This document shows, piece by piece, positions 41,013 through 48,292 of a stretch of 64,000 nt of DNA. The stretch's first letter is position 1, and every line of letters begins with the position of its first letter. The DNA is from Hydrogenophaga sp. RAC07 (GTDB lineage: Bacteria; Pseudomonadota; Gammaproteobacteria; Burkholderiales; Burkholderiaceae_C). The notes under the pieces are model-generated. The model ran no database searches. It was not told where the DNA came from and worked only from the letters and a program-made list of their open reading frames with translations. Where the stretch lies: positions 3,782,001 to 3,846,000 of the forward strand of contig NZ_CP016449.1 of assembly GCF_001713375.1 (NCBI RefSeq), read 5' to 3'. A program made the position numbers and the translations under genes.

Positions 41013-41963
41013 TCAGCGGGCAATGCGGGGATCGAGCAGCGTCTGGATCACATCCACCACGAGGTTGAGCACCACGAAGAACATGGCCAGCACGAGGATG
41101 GTTCCCTGCAGCAGCGGCAGGTCGCGCTGGAAGATGGCCGAGTTCAACAGGAAGCCGGTGCCCGGCCACGAGAACACGGTCTCGATGAGGATGGAGCCAC
41201 CCAGCAGGTAGCCCAGCTGCAGGCCCATGACGGCCAGTGCGGTGGGCGCGGCGTTCTTCACCACGTGGGTGAACACGCCCACATCGGTGAGGCCCTTGGC
41301 GCGCAGTCCGACGATGAATTCCTGCGCCAGGATGTCGGCCACCAGCGCGCGCACGGTGCGCGCGATGATGCCCATGGGAATCACGCTCATGGTCACGGCC
41401 GGCAGGATCATGTGTTTGACATGCTCCCAGTCCCAGATCCATTCGCTGGAGCCACCCGGGCCGGCGCCGCCGGGCGGCAGCCACATGAGGATGCTGGAGA
41501 AGACGATGACCAACACCATGCCCAGCCAGTAGTGCGGCACGCTCACGCCCAGCACCGAGGTGAGCGAGGCGGCCTTGTCGAGCCAGGAATTCTGGAAGTA
41601 ACCCGCCACAAAACCGAACAGGCAGCCGAAGATGAATCCGATCAGCGTGGCCAGCACGGCCAGGCGCAAGGTGTTGACCACCGCGCGCATCACCTCTTCG
41701 GTGACGGCCCGGCCCGAGGCAATGGAGGTGCCCAGGTCACCCTGCAACGCGCGCCAGACCCAGCTGACGAATTGCTCGGGGTACGAGCGGTTGAAGCCGT
41801 AGAGCTCGATCAGCTGCTGCTGCAGCTCGACCGACGCGTCCGGCGGCAGGATGGAGACCAGCGGGTCGCCCGGCGAGAGGTGCACCAGGGCAAAACACAC
41901 CAGTGCCACGCCCAGCATGATGGGCAGCGTGTAGATCACACGCCGGAAGAGAAACGTCAGCAT
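41013..41963 (-). CDS. Peptide/nickel-type ABC transporter permease (DppB-like)
   Basis: The 316-residue inner-membrane permease begins LTFLFRRVIYTLPIMLGVAL and has the OppB-type large periplasmic loop, about six helices and an EAA-type loop (LVADILAQEFIVGLRAKGL). It forms the translocation path with the DppC-like subunit. A stem-loop at 41994-42021 separates it from the binding-protein gene. Confidence 0.93.
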   Translation of the reverse strand: MLTFLFRRVIYTLPIMLGVALVCFALVHLSPGDPLVSILPPDASVELQQQLIELYGFNRSYPEQFVSWVWRALQGDLGTSIASGRAVTEEVMRAVVNTLRLAVLATLIGFIFGCLFGFVAGYFQNSWLDKAASLTSVLGVSVPHYWLGMVLVIVFSSILMWLPPGGAGPGGSSEWIWDWEHVKHMILPAVTMSVIPMGIIARTVRALVADILAQEFIVGLRAKGLTDVGVFTHVVKNAAPTALAVMGLQLGYLLGGSILIETVFSWPGTGFLLNSAIFQRDLPLLQGTILVLAMFFVVLNLVVDVIQTLLDPRIAR

Positions 41964-41993
41964 CGCGCGAACCTCCGGTCAACAACCTGTCAG

Positions 41994-42021
41994 ACCCCGC
42001 GGCCCACACGGGCCACGGGGT
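41994..42021. other. Intercistronic stem-loop between binding protein and permease genes
   Basis: ACCCCG-C-GGCCC pairs with GGGCC-A-CGGGGT around a 4-base loop in the 67-base gap. Such structures usually protect the 3' end of binding-protein messages and reduce read-through, which raises the amount of binding protein over permease. There is no T run. Confidence 0.5.
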
Positions 42022-42030
42022 GGAGGCGGA

Positions 42031-43701
42031 TCAGTCCACCGACATCGGGGCGATGTCGATGAACCAGCTGCGCGGCTGCACCACGCCCTTGACCTTGGCG
42101 CTCATGGCGCGTGGACCCACGTCGTGCGCGATCCACACAAACGGCGCCTCTTCCACGATGCGGGCGTGCAGCTTGGCCAATGCGGCGTCGCGCTCCTTGT
42201 CGTCAAAGCTGGTGCGTGCATCGGCGATCAGCTTGTCGAACTCGGGGTTGCCGAAGTAGCCCCAGTTGTTGGACACCGGCGGGAAGGTCTTGGTGCTGGT
42301 GAAACGCACCATGGCGAAGAACGGGTCCATGGCGGCGAAGCTCACGTTCGTGGCGTGGCTGCCGTTGGCCGACGGGTCCTTGGCACCCTTGCGCCAGTTG
42401 GTGAACAGCGTGTTCCATTCGATGACGTCGAATTCGATGTCGATGAAGCATGCTTTCAGCGACTGCTGCACGAACTCGTTCATGGGCAGCGGCTGCATCT
42501 GGCCCGAACCCGAGGCGGAGATCTGCACCTTGGCCTTCATGGGTTTGGCGGCCGAGAAGCCGGCCTGCGTCATGAGCGCCTGAGCGGCCTTCACGTCGTA
42601 CTTGATGTCGAACTTGGGGTTGCCCCACCAGGGGTGGCCCGGCGGCACGGTGCCCTTGGGCACGGCCATCATGCCGCCCAGGAAGGTCTTGAGGCCTTCG
42701 CGGTCCACGCACAGGTTGGCCGCGTGGCGCACGCGCTTGTCGAGCCAGGGCGAGCCCTCGGCAAACGACAGCTGCCACGGCCACACGTGCGGCTGGGCGT
42801 TGCTGTAGATCTTGAAGCCGCGCTGCGTGATCTGCGGCATGGCGTCGGGCGCGGGCGCTTCGATCCAGTCGACCTGGCCGGACAGCAGCGCGGCCGTGCG
42901 GGCGTTGGCTTCGGGCATGGGCACCATCACCACACGGTCGATCTTGGGCGTGCGCTTGGGGTCCCAGTAGGTCTTGTTGGCCACCATCTCCAGGCGCTCG
43001 CGCGGCAGGAAGCGGGCCATCTTGAAGGGGCCGCTGCCCGACGCATCGGCGGCAAACGCGACCCAGGCGTTCTTGGACTTCTCCGCGGGCGTGGCGCCGG
43101 CGGCGGCTTCAAACTTCTTCTGCCAGTGGGCCGGTGAGGCCATGAACAGGTTGGTCAGGTTCAACGGCAGAAACGCGTCGGGCTCGCTGGTGGTGAGCTC
43201 CACCGTGAGGTTGTCGATTTTGCGGGCGCTGCGCAGCGTGGGCATGCGCGAGGCGGTCACACCGACCTGGCTGGCGTCGAAATGCAGGGCGTCCTTGTCG
43301 AGCACCTTCTGCACGTTCCACACCACCGAGTCGGCGGTGAGGTCGGAGCCATCGTGGAACTTCACACCGGGGCGCAGCTTGAAAACCCACTTGGTCTTGT
43401 CGGCGGCGTCGGTGGTCCACGAGGTGGCCAGGCCGGGGATCAGCACGCTGGCCGCATCACCCTTGGACAGGTCCCAGTGCGTGAGCGCGTCGTACATCGG
43501 GATGCCGGTGAAGCGGTTGCCTTCGAAGCCCTGGTCGGGCTGGCCGAGCGTGCGCGGAATGTCGGCCGCGGTCATGGCGATGCGCAAGACCTTTTCTTGC
43601 GCCATCACGGTCGGCGAGGCCAGGGTGGCGATCAGGCCGGCGGCCAGAGCGAAGCCCAAGGGTCGGGCTGCAAAGCGGGGCGAGGTGGATTTCCGGTTCA
43701 T
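42031..43701 (-). CDS. Peptide/nickel-type ABC substrate-binding protein (SBP family 5)
   Basis: The 556-residue periplasmic protein has a Tat-like or Sec signal peptide (basic start NRKSTSPRFAARPLGF, cleavage near VMAQ) and the family 5 binding fold, with KWVFKLRPGVKFHDGSDLTA and DAFLPLNLTNLF segments. It delivers its ligand to the permeases coded downstream. The neighbouring amidase, carbamoylase-like and racemase genes suggest that the ligand is an N-carbamoyl or amide compound rather than a plain peptide. The ATG at 43701 follows GGAG. Confidence 0.92.
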   Translation of the reverse strand: MNRKSTSPRFAARPLGFALAAGLIATLASPTVMAQEKVLRIAMTAADIPRTLGQPDQGFEGNRFTGIPMYDALTHWDLSKGDAASVLIPGLATSWTTDAADKTKWVFKLRPGVKFHDGSDLTADSVVWNVQKVLDKDALHFDASQVGVTASRMPTLRSARKIDNLTVELTTSEPDAFLPLNLTNLFMASPAHWQKKFEAAAGATPAEKSKNAWVAFAADASGSGPFKMARFLPRERLEMVANKTYWDPKRTPKIDRVVMVPMPEANARTAALLSGQVDWIEAPAPDAMPQITQRGFKIYSNAQPHVWPWQLSFAEGSPWLDKRVRHAANLCVDREGLKTFLGGMMAVPKGTVPPGHPWWGNPKFDIKYDVKAAQALMTQAGFSAAKPMKAKVQISASGSGQMQPLPMNEFVQQSLKACFIDIEFDVIEWNTLFTNWRKGAKDPSANGSHATNVSFAAMDPFFAMVRFTSTKTFPPVSNNWGYFGNPEFDKLIADARTSFDDKERDAALAKLHARIVEEAPFVWIAHDVGPRAMSAKVKGVVQPRSWFIDIAPMSVD

Positions 43702-43817
43702 CGTGACTCCAGCGGTTTCGGGTGGAACAAAGGGCAAGACCTTGGGTGGGCACGCTCATCACGGTGCGCCTCCTGCCCCAGGCAGGTGCGCAGCCGAAGA
43801 ATGGCCTGGCAAGATTT

Positions 43818-43827
43818 TTGTATGCAA
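43818..43827. promoter_or_regulatory. TTGTATGCAA site 1, candidate GntR operator
   Basis: This near-palindromic 10-mer lies 117 bases upstream of the binding-protein start and is preceded by a T run. It resembles the TTGTATACAA-type operators of FCD-domain GntR regulators. An identical copy occurs at 43991. Confidence 0.55.
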
Positions 43828-43990
43828 CCTGCGTGCCACCACCGATTCGACGAAAGCGAAACTTCCCGCTCAACCCCCTGTTTTCATGGGAAAAACAGCT
43901 GGTTTTGGGCTTTTTCGTGATTTATTCTTGCACCAGCTTGGCGCAGACACAACCGGTTTCGCCCCAGGATGTGGCAGCACTTTGAATTTT

Positions 43991-44000
43991 TTGTATGCAA
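43991..44000. promoter_or_regulatory. TTGTATGCAA site 2, candidate GntR operator
   Basis: The second identical copy lies 36 bases before the racemase start codon, where a repressor would block that promoter. It too follows a T run. Confidence 0.55.
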
Positions 44001-44035
44001 TATTCACCGCAATGGGGCCCCAAAAGCCACACCAC

Positions 44036-44764
44036 ATGAACCTACTCCTGATCAACCCGAACACCTCCACCGCCATGACACAGGCCATTGCCGAGGCCGC
44101 GCGGGCGGTGGCCGCGCCCGGCACACGCATCCACGCGGTGCAGCCCGGCTTCGGGCCCGAATCCATCGAGAGCCACTTCGAGGAAACCATTGCCGCAGCC
44201 GGCGTGGCCGAGCAGGTGCGCCTGGCGAACCCGCGGCCCGATGCGGTGGTGATCGCCTGTTTTGGCGACCCGGGGCTGGACGCGGCGCGCGAAGCCACCG
44301 ACGCACCGGTGATCGGCATCGCGGAAGCCGCCTTTCACGCCGCCTCGTTCCTGTGCACCGGCTTTTCGGTGGTGACCACCATGACGCGCACCTGCATCAC
44401 CGCCGAGCACCTGCTGCACCGTTATGGGCTGGAGCGGCGTTGCCGCGGCGTGCACGGCACCGACATTCCGGTGCTGGAGCTGGAGCGCGCGGGGGAGGCC
44501 CTGGTGGCGCGCATCGAGGCGGCCGCGCGCGAAGCGCTGGCGCGCGACCGCAGCGGCGCCATCGTGCTGGGCTGCGCGGGCATGGCGCCTTTGTGCGCCA
44601 CCTTGAGCGAGCGCCTGGGCGTGCCGGTGATCGACGGTGTGAGCGTGGCGGTGAAGATGGCCGAGTCGCTGGTCGCGCTGGGCCTGCGAACCAGCAAACA
44701 CGGCGATTACGCCCCGCCGCCGCCCAAGGCCTGGACCGGCTGGGCGAAGTCGCTGGAGGGCTGA
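44036..44764 (+). CDS. Asp/Glu/hydantoin racemase family protein
   Basis: The 242-residue protein has the Asp/Glu racemase fold with the start LLLINPNTSTAMTQAI and two catalytic cysteines in IACFGDPG (about residue 74) and LGCAGMA (about 178), as in hydantoin racemase and allantoin racemase. It would interconvert stereoisomers of a substrate processed by the amidohydrolase. It is transcribed away from the transport operon and shares its regulatory region. The ATG at 44036 is set by the family N-terminus. Confidence 0.88.
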   Translation: MNLLLINPNTSTAMTQAIAEAARAVAAPGTRIHAVQPGFGPESIESHFEETIAAAGVAEQVRLANPRPDAVVIACFGDPGLDAAREATDAPVIGIAEAAFHAASFLCTGFSVVTTMTRTCITAEHLLHRYGLERRCRGVHGTDIPVLELERAGEALVARIEAAAREALARDRSGAIVLGCAGMAPLCATLSERLGVPVIDGVSVAVKMAESLVALGLRTSKHGDYAPPPPKAWTGWAKSLEG

Positions 44765-44765
44765 A

Positions 44766-45446
44766 TCAGCTCGGGCGCCGCACGCCCACGGGCCGGTCGG
44801 CCGCGGCGGCCCACTGGGTCTCGAACCAGGCGTCACCGTCGAGGTAGGCGCGCAGCATGGGCAGCGCGTCCAGCCCCCAGAACACGCGCCCGTCCACCAC
44901 CATGGCCGGCACGCCGAACAGACCGAGAGCAAGCGCCTCGTCGCTGTTGGCACGCAGTCGCTGTTTCACCACCTCGCCCTCGGGCGGGCTCCAGGGCTTC
45001 CCACGCTGGGCCATGTGGTCCTGCAAACGGGCTTGCAGATCGGCCAGGCGGGCCGGGTCGGTGGCGTCCAGCCCGCCGTGCCACACGTGGTGGAACAGCT
45101 GCTCGGTCACAAAGCGGTTGGTGTCGCCCGGCGCGTCGTCGGTGGCGCAGGCCAGGCCCAGGCGCAGCAGTGGCAACGGGTTGAACGGGTGCGCCGCCGG
45201 CAGATCGAGCACCACGCCGTGCTGGTGCGCGAGCCAAGCCACCTGGCGGTAGGTCCAGTCGCGTTTGGCGGGGATCTCGGCGGGCCCCAGCTGGCCGTGG
45301 GCCTTGAGCAGCGCGGCAAACAGCACCGGCTTGCAGCGAACCGCCACGCTGTGGCCCATCAGCGCCTGGGGCAGGCGCTCGAAGGCCAGATGCGCGTAGG
45401 GCGAGATCGGGTCGTAGTGGAAGACGATCTCGCGCAAGGCGGTCAT
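44766..45446 (-). CDS. DsbA-like 2-hydroxychromene-2-carboxylate isomerase family protein
   Basis: The 226-residue protein has the kappa-GST/DsbA fold with IVFHYDPISPYAHLAFERL at the start and FGVPAMVVDGRVFWGLD near the end. It resembles the glutathione-dependent isomerase of naphthalene degradation, but the same fold serves other reactions, so the substrate is not assigned. It overlaps the DUF1289 gene by four bases. Confidence 0.82.
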   Translation of the reverse strand: MTALREIVFHYDPISPYAHLAFERLPQALMGHSVAVRCKPVLFAALLKAHGQLGPAEIPAKRDWTYRQVAWLAHQHGVVLDLPAAHPFNPLPLLRLGLACATDDAPGDTNRFVTEQLFHHVWHGGLDATDPARLADLQARLQDHMAQRGKPWSPPEGEVVKQRLRANSDEALALGLFGVPAMVVDGRVFWGLDALPMLRAYLDGDAWFETQWAAAADRPVGVRRPS

Positions 45447-45682
45447 GGTGCGGCCACCGGCACCTGCCGGGCTTCGATCAGTTGCCACACCGCCAGCTTC
45501 TCGGCGTCGGCCATGCGGCTCCACTGCGAGATTTCGGGAATCGTGCGAAAGCAGCCCTTGCAGGCAAATCGGGCTTCGTCCATCTCGCACACCGAGATGC
45601 AGGGTGAGGGCACACCGGGGGCGATGCCCGCCTTGGCGCGGGCGGCTTGCAGTGTGACGGGAGGGCGGATGGGCAGGGACAT
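45443..45682 (-). CDS. DUF1289 small cysteine protein
   Basis: The 79-residue protein carries the DUF1289 core: SPCISVC, then CKGCFRTIPEISQW, giving four cysteines that could hold a metal. Function is unknown. It lies between the YbaK and isomerase genes in a tight three-gene group. Confidence 0.88.
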   Translation of the reverse strand: MSLPIRPPVTLQAARAKAGIAPGVPSPCISVCEMDEARFACKGCFRTIPEISQWSRMADAEKLAVWQLIEARQVPVAAP

Positions 45683-45696
45683 GTTGAATCGGTGTT

Positions 45697-46200
45697 TCAG
45701 ACCACGGTGACGTCGTGCACGGGCGCACCGGTCAGGGCCTGGAGTTGTTGGGGCGTGAGGGGAAACACCGCGTGCGGATGGCCGGCAGCGGCCCACACGG
45801 TGTCGAAGCGGAACAGCTGCGCGTCGATCAAGGTCACGACCGCCGTGGCGTGCGCCAGTGGCGACACCCCGCCGATGGAAAAGCCGGTGCTGCTCTTGAC
45901 GAAATCGGCATCGGCCCGGCCAAGCTTGCCACCGTCGGCACACACGATGGCCTGCACCTTTTTTTCGTCCACACGCAGGTCACCCGAGGTGACGACCAGC
46001 ACCGCCACCCCGTCGCTCTTGCGGCGAAACACGATGCTCTTGGCAATCTGCCCCAGCGCCACCCCCAATGCGTCGGCCGCCTGCTGCGCGGTGCGCGCGG
46101 CGTCTTCCAGCATGCGGGGCGGGTGCGGGTGGTTCAGTGCGCGCAGGTGATCGGTCACGCGTTGAACCGCCAGGGTGGTGGAGAAGGACACGTCGTTCAT
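45697..46200 (-). CDS. YbaK/EbsC-family aminoacyl-tRNA deacylase-like protein
   Basis: The 167-residue protein has the YbaK domain of trans-acting editing factors that remove misacylated amino acids from tRNA. Visible features are SIVFRRKSDG and GFSIGGVSPLAH with the conserved lysine and Gly-Gly-Val-Ser-Pro. Which tRNA it edits cannot be told. The ATG at 46200 gives the family length. It leads a three-gene leftward operon. Confidence 0.87.
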   Translation of the reverse strand: MNDVSFSTTLAVQRVTDHLRALNHPHPPRMLEDAARTAQQAADALGVALGQIAKSIVFRRKSDGVAVLVVTSGDLRVDEKKVQAIVCADGGKLGRADADFVKSSTGFSIGGVSPLAHATAVVTLIDAQLFRFDTVWAAAGHPHAVFPLTPQQLQALTGAPVHDVTVV

Positions 46201-46357
46201 GCGCTCCGATGGTATCGGTCCTCCGCGGACCTGACAGAACCGCGGCAGCAATCCCTAGGGATGCAGGTCATGAATCCTTGACCGCTGCGTGATCCCGTGC
46301 GGCGCCACCGGTGCAAGACTGCCCGTTCCTTGCAGCACAACACTTTGCGGAGCTCCC

Positions 46358-48259
46358 ATGTACGGCTGGCTGACCTTGAGCGACACAGGCGTCCTGGAAA
46401 TCAACTTTCCGGAATGGAACTTCGCCGTGGCGCCGGATCCGGCCACCCTCGACACGGCGGCGCGCTTGCAGCAGGTGTCGGCCGCCCTGGAGGCGGCGTG
46501 GCCGGCCCCGGCGGACCTGGCGTTGAAACAGGCGGCGCGCGCAGCACTGCTCGCGGCCTGCCCGCACATCCCCGACGAGTACCTCTCGTACGCCATCGCC
46601 ATGGGCATCGCGTTCTACCAGGTGCACCGCGCCGACCATGTGCAGGCGCAGGGCGTGATAGCCGCCACCGTGGATGCCGAACTGGGCGGGGAGCCGCCCG
46701 ACGCAAGCCCTGGCATCGGGCAGATGGTGCAGCGCCTCAAGGCGGTGGGCTTCCTGCTGCCCGACATCAGCCGCCCCCTCATGGTCAACACCTTCTGCAC
46801 CGAGCGCCGCAACGACGTCTTCTGCACACCCCACAGCCGCGGCCTGATGGCGCTGCGCGCGTCGGCCACACAACTGGCCGATCAGGTCAAGCTGGTGGTT
46901 GCCGTCGAAATGCGCCACGCGGTCTGGACCACCATCCACCTGGCCCTGGTCTCCAGCCCGAAGGCCGGGCTGGCGCCCTTGACGCAGGCCATCACGGCCT
47001 TGTTGAAAGCACGGCGGATCGACGTGTTTCAGCACCTGGCGGAGCGCCACAGTGCCGACGAAGACACCTTGCTGCGCTGCTGGCGCGACCGCGGCTTGCG
47101 CCAGGGCCTGCTGGACGCACAGGCCCAGCCCGAGCGCTCTGCCGCCGACATCGCACTCACGGCGTTCGCCAACATCACCGCCCACAACCAGCTGGAAAAC
47201 GAAGTGCTCGCGCGCACCACCGTGGCCGCGGTGGACGCCGGTGTGATGCTCGGCGAACACACCGACAGCAGCCGCGCGGTGCTGCGGCAACTGCGTGAGG
47301 CCGCGTCCGCCAGCCAGCGGCGCCAGACAAACGCCTTGCAGCGGCAATTGCGCCAGGCTGGCGCGCGCCCGGACCCGACGCTGCCGAGCCGCGACATCCT
47401 GCAGTCGTGGTCCGTCGAGCAGCTGGTGCGCTGGATCGACGGTCCGCTGGTCGGCGCCCGGCGCGGTCGTGCGGTCGACCGCCGGCAGGTGGTCGCCCAA
47501 TCCACGCCCGCCCGGAAACCCGTGCAGCGTCCCCCGCGGCCGGGCGCGCCTTCCCTCGCGGCGCCCGACGAGGACCCTCCCCTGACCGAAGACGATGTCG
47601 GGCGCATCGAGGCCGAGGCCTACACGGCCGCTGCGGTGTTTTTCCTCGGCGACATCCACGACCTGCTGGCGCTGGGAGTGCAGCTGAGGGCGCCTGAAGG
47701 GCCGCAGAACGCCTGCCAGGCCATCGTGGGCGATCTTCAGAAGCTCGCCCAGGCGCATGGCGGCGTGGATGTGGAGCACGCACAGGTACTGCTGACCGAA
47801 ACCGAGCAACGGATACAGGCGCTGCGGGCGAGCATCCGGATCGCGCAAGCCACGGCCGATCTGCGGGCGCGGTTTGACCAGGCGCTCGGCGCCGCACTGG
47901 CCATGGAACCGCTGTCGCCGGGCCGCCGTGAAGGCGGCGTGATCGCCTGTCCGATGCAAGCCGACGCCTGGGGCTGGGTTGCCCAGCAGTACCACCAGCG
48001 GTGGTTGTCGAGTGCGAAGGCGTTGCGCATCGCGGGTCAATGGGTGCGGCTCGATGTGAACGAGGCCCTGGCCCTGTATGTCACGGGCAGCAGCCTGAGC
48101 CAGTACGCCTTCGATGTGTCGGTGCACCTGTGGCGCCGCCGGCTCGGCAAGACCAGCCTGCCCAGCGACGACCAGGGCGTCTATCCCCCCATGAACACCG
48201 AGGACTGGTTCGACACCTACGTGACCTGCTGCGTGCTGCACATCCCGTCCACCCACTGA
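46358..48259 (+). CDS. Unassigned 633-residue protein, tandem paralogue 1
   Basis: I do not recognise a family. The protein is soluble: it has no signal peptide and no membrane helix. It is collinear with the next gene: an N-terminal block with PHIPDEYLSYA near residue 70, a mostly helical middle, SWSVEQLVRWIDGPL near 350, a Pro/Arg linker near 370-405, FFLGDIHDLLALG near 427, and a C-terminal block with ALALYVTGSS, FDVSVHLWRRR and MNTEDWFDTY. No Walker, nuclease or protease motif was seen. The ATG at 46358 has GGAG 6 bases upstream. The 33-base gap to its paralogue indicates co-transcription. Confidence 0.85.
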   Translation: MYGWLTLSDTGVLEINFPEWNFAVAPDPATLDTAARLQQVSAALEAAWPAPADLALKQAARAALLAACPHIPDEYLSYAIAMGIAFYQVHRADHVQAQGVIAATVDAELGGEPPDASPGIGQMVQRLKAVGFLLPDISRPLMVNTFCTERRNDVFCTPHSRGLMALRASATQLADQVKLVVAVEMRHAVWTTIHLALVSSPKAGLAPLTQAITALLKARRIDVFQHLAERHSADEDTLLRCWRDRGLRQGLLDAQAQPERSAADIALTAFANITAHNQLENEVLARTTVAAVDAGVMLGEHTDSSRAVLRQLREAASASQRRQTNALQRQLRQAGARPDPTLPSRDILQSWSVEQLVRWIDGPLVGARRGRAVDRRQVVAQSTPARKPVQRPPRPGAPSLAAPDEDPPLTEDDVGRIEAEAYTAAAVFFLGDIHDLLALGVQLRAPEGPQNACQAIVGDLQKLAQAHGGVDVEHAQVLLTETEQRIQALRASIRIAQATADLRARFDQALGAALAMEPLSPGRREGGVIACPMQADAWGWVAQQYHQRWLSSAKALRIAGQWVRLDVNEALALYVTGSSLSQYAFDVSVHLWRRRLGKTSLPSDDQGVYPPMNTEDWFDTYVTCCVLHIPSTH

Positions 48260-48292
48260 ACGGACAACCACCCCATTCCGAAAGGACACACG

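Larger units (their letters stand above)
43702..44035. other. Intergenic region between transport operon and racemase
   Basis: This 334-base gap separates two divergent genes. It contains two copies of TTGTATGCAA and AT-rich stretches, unlike the GC-rich surroundings, so it looks like a two-sided regulatory region. No small gene with a ribosome site and recognisable product was seen. Confidence 0.6.

Noticed and set aside
44036..44764. Glutamate racemase (murI) for the Asp/Glu racemase gene
   Set aside because: The context is a catabolic operon and the N-terminus LLLINPNTS is of the hydantoin/allantoin racemase type, not MurI.
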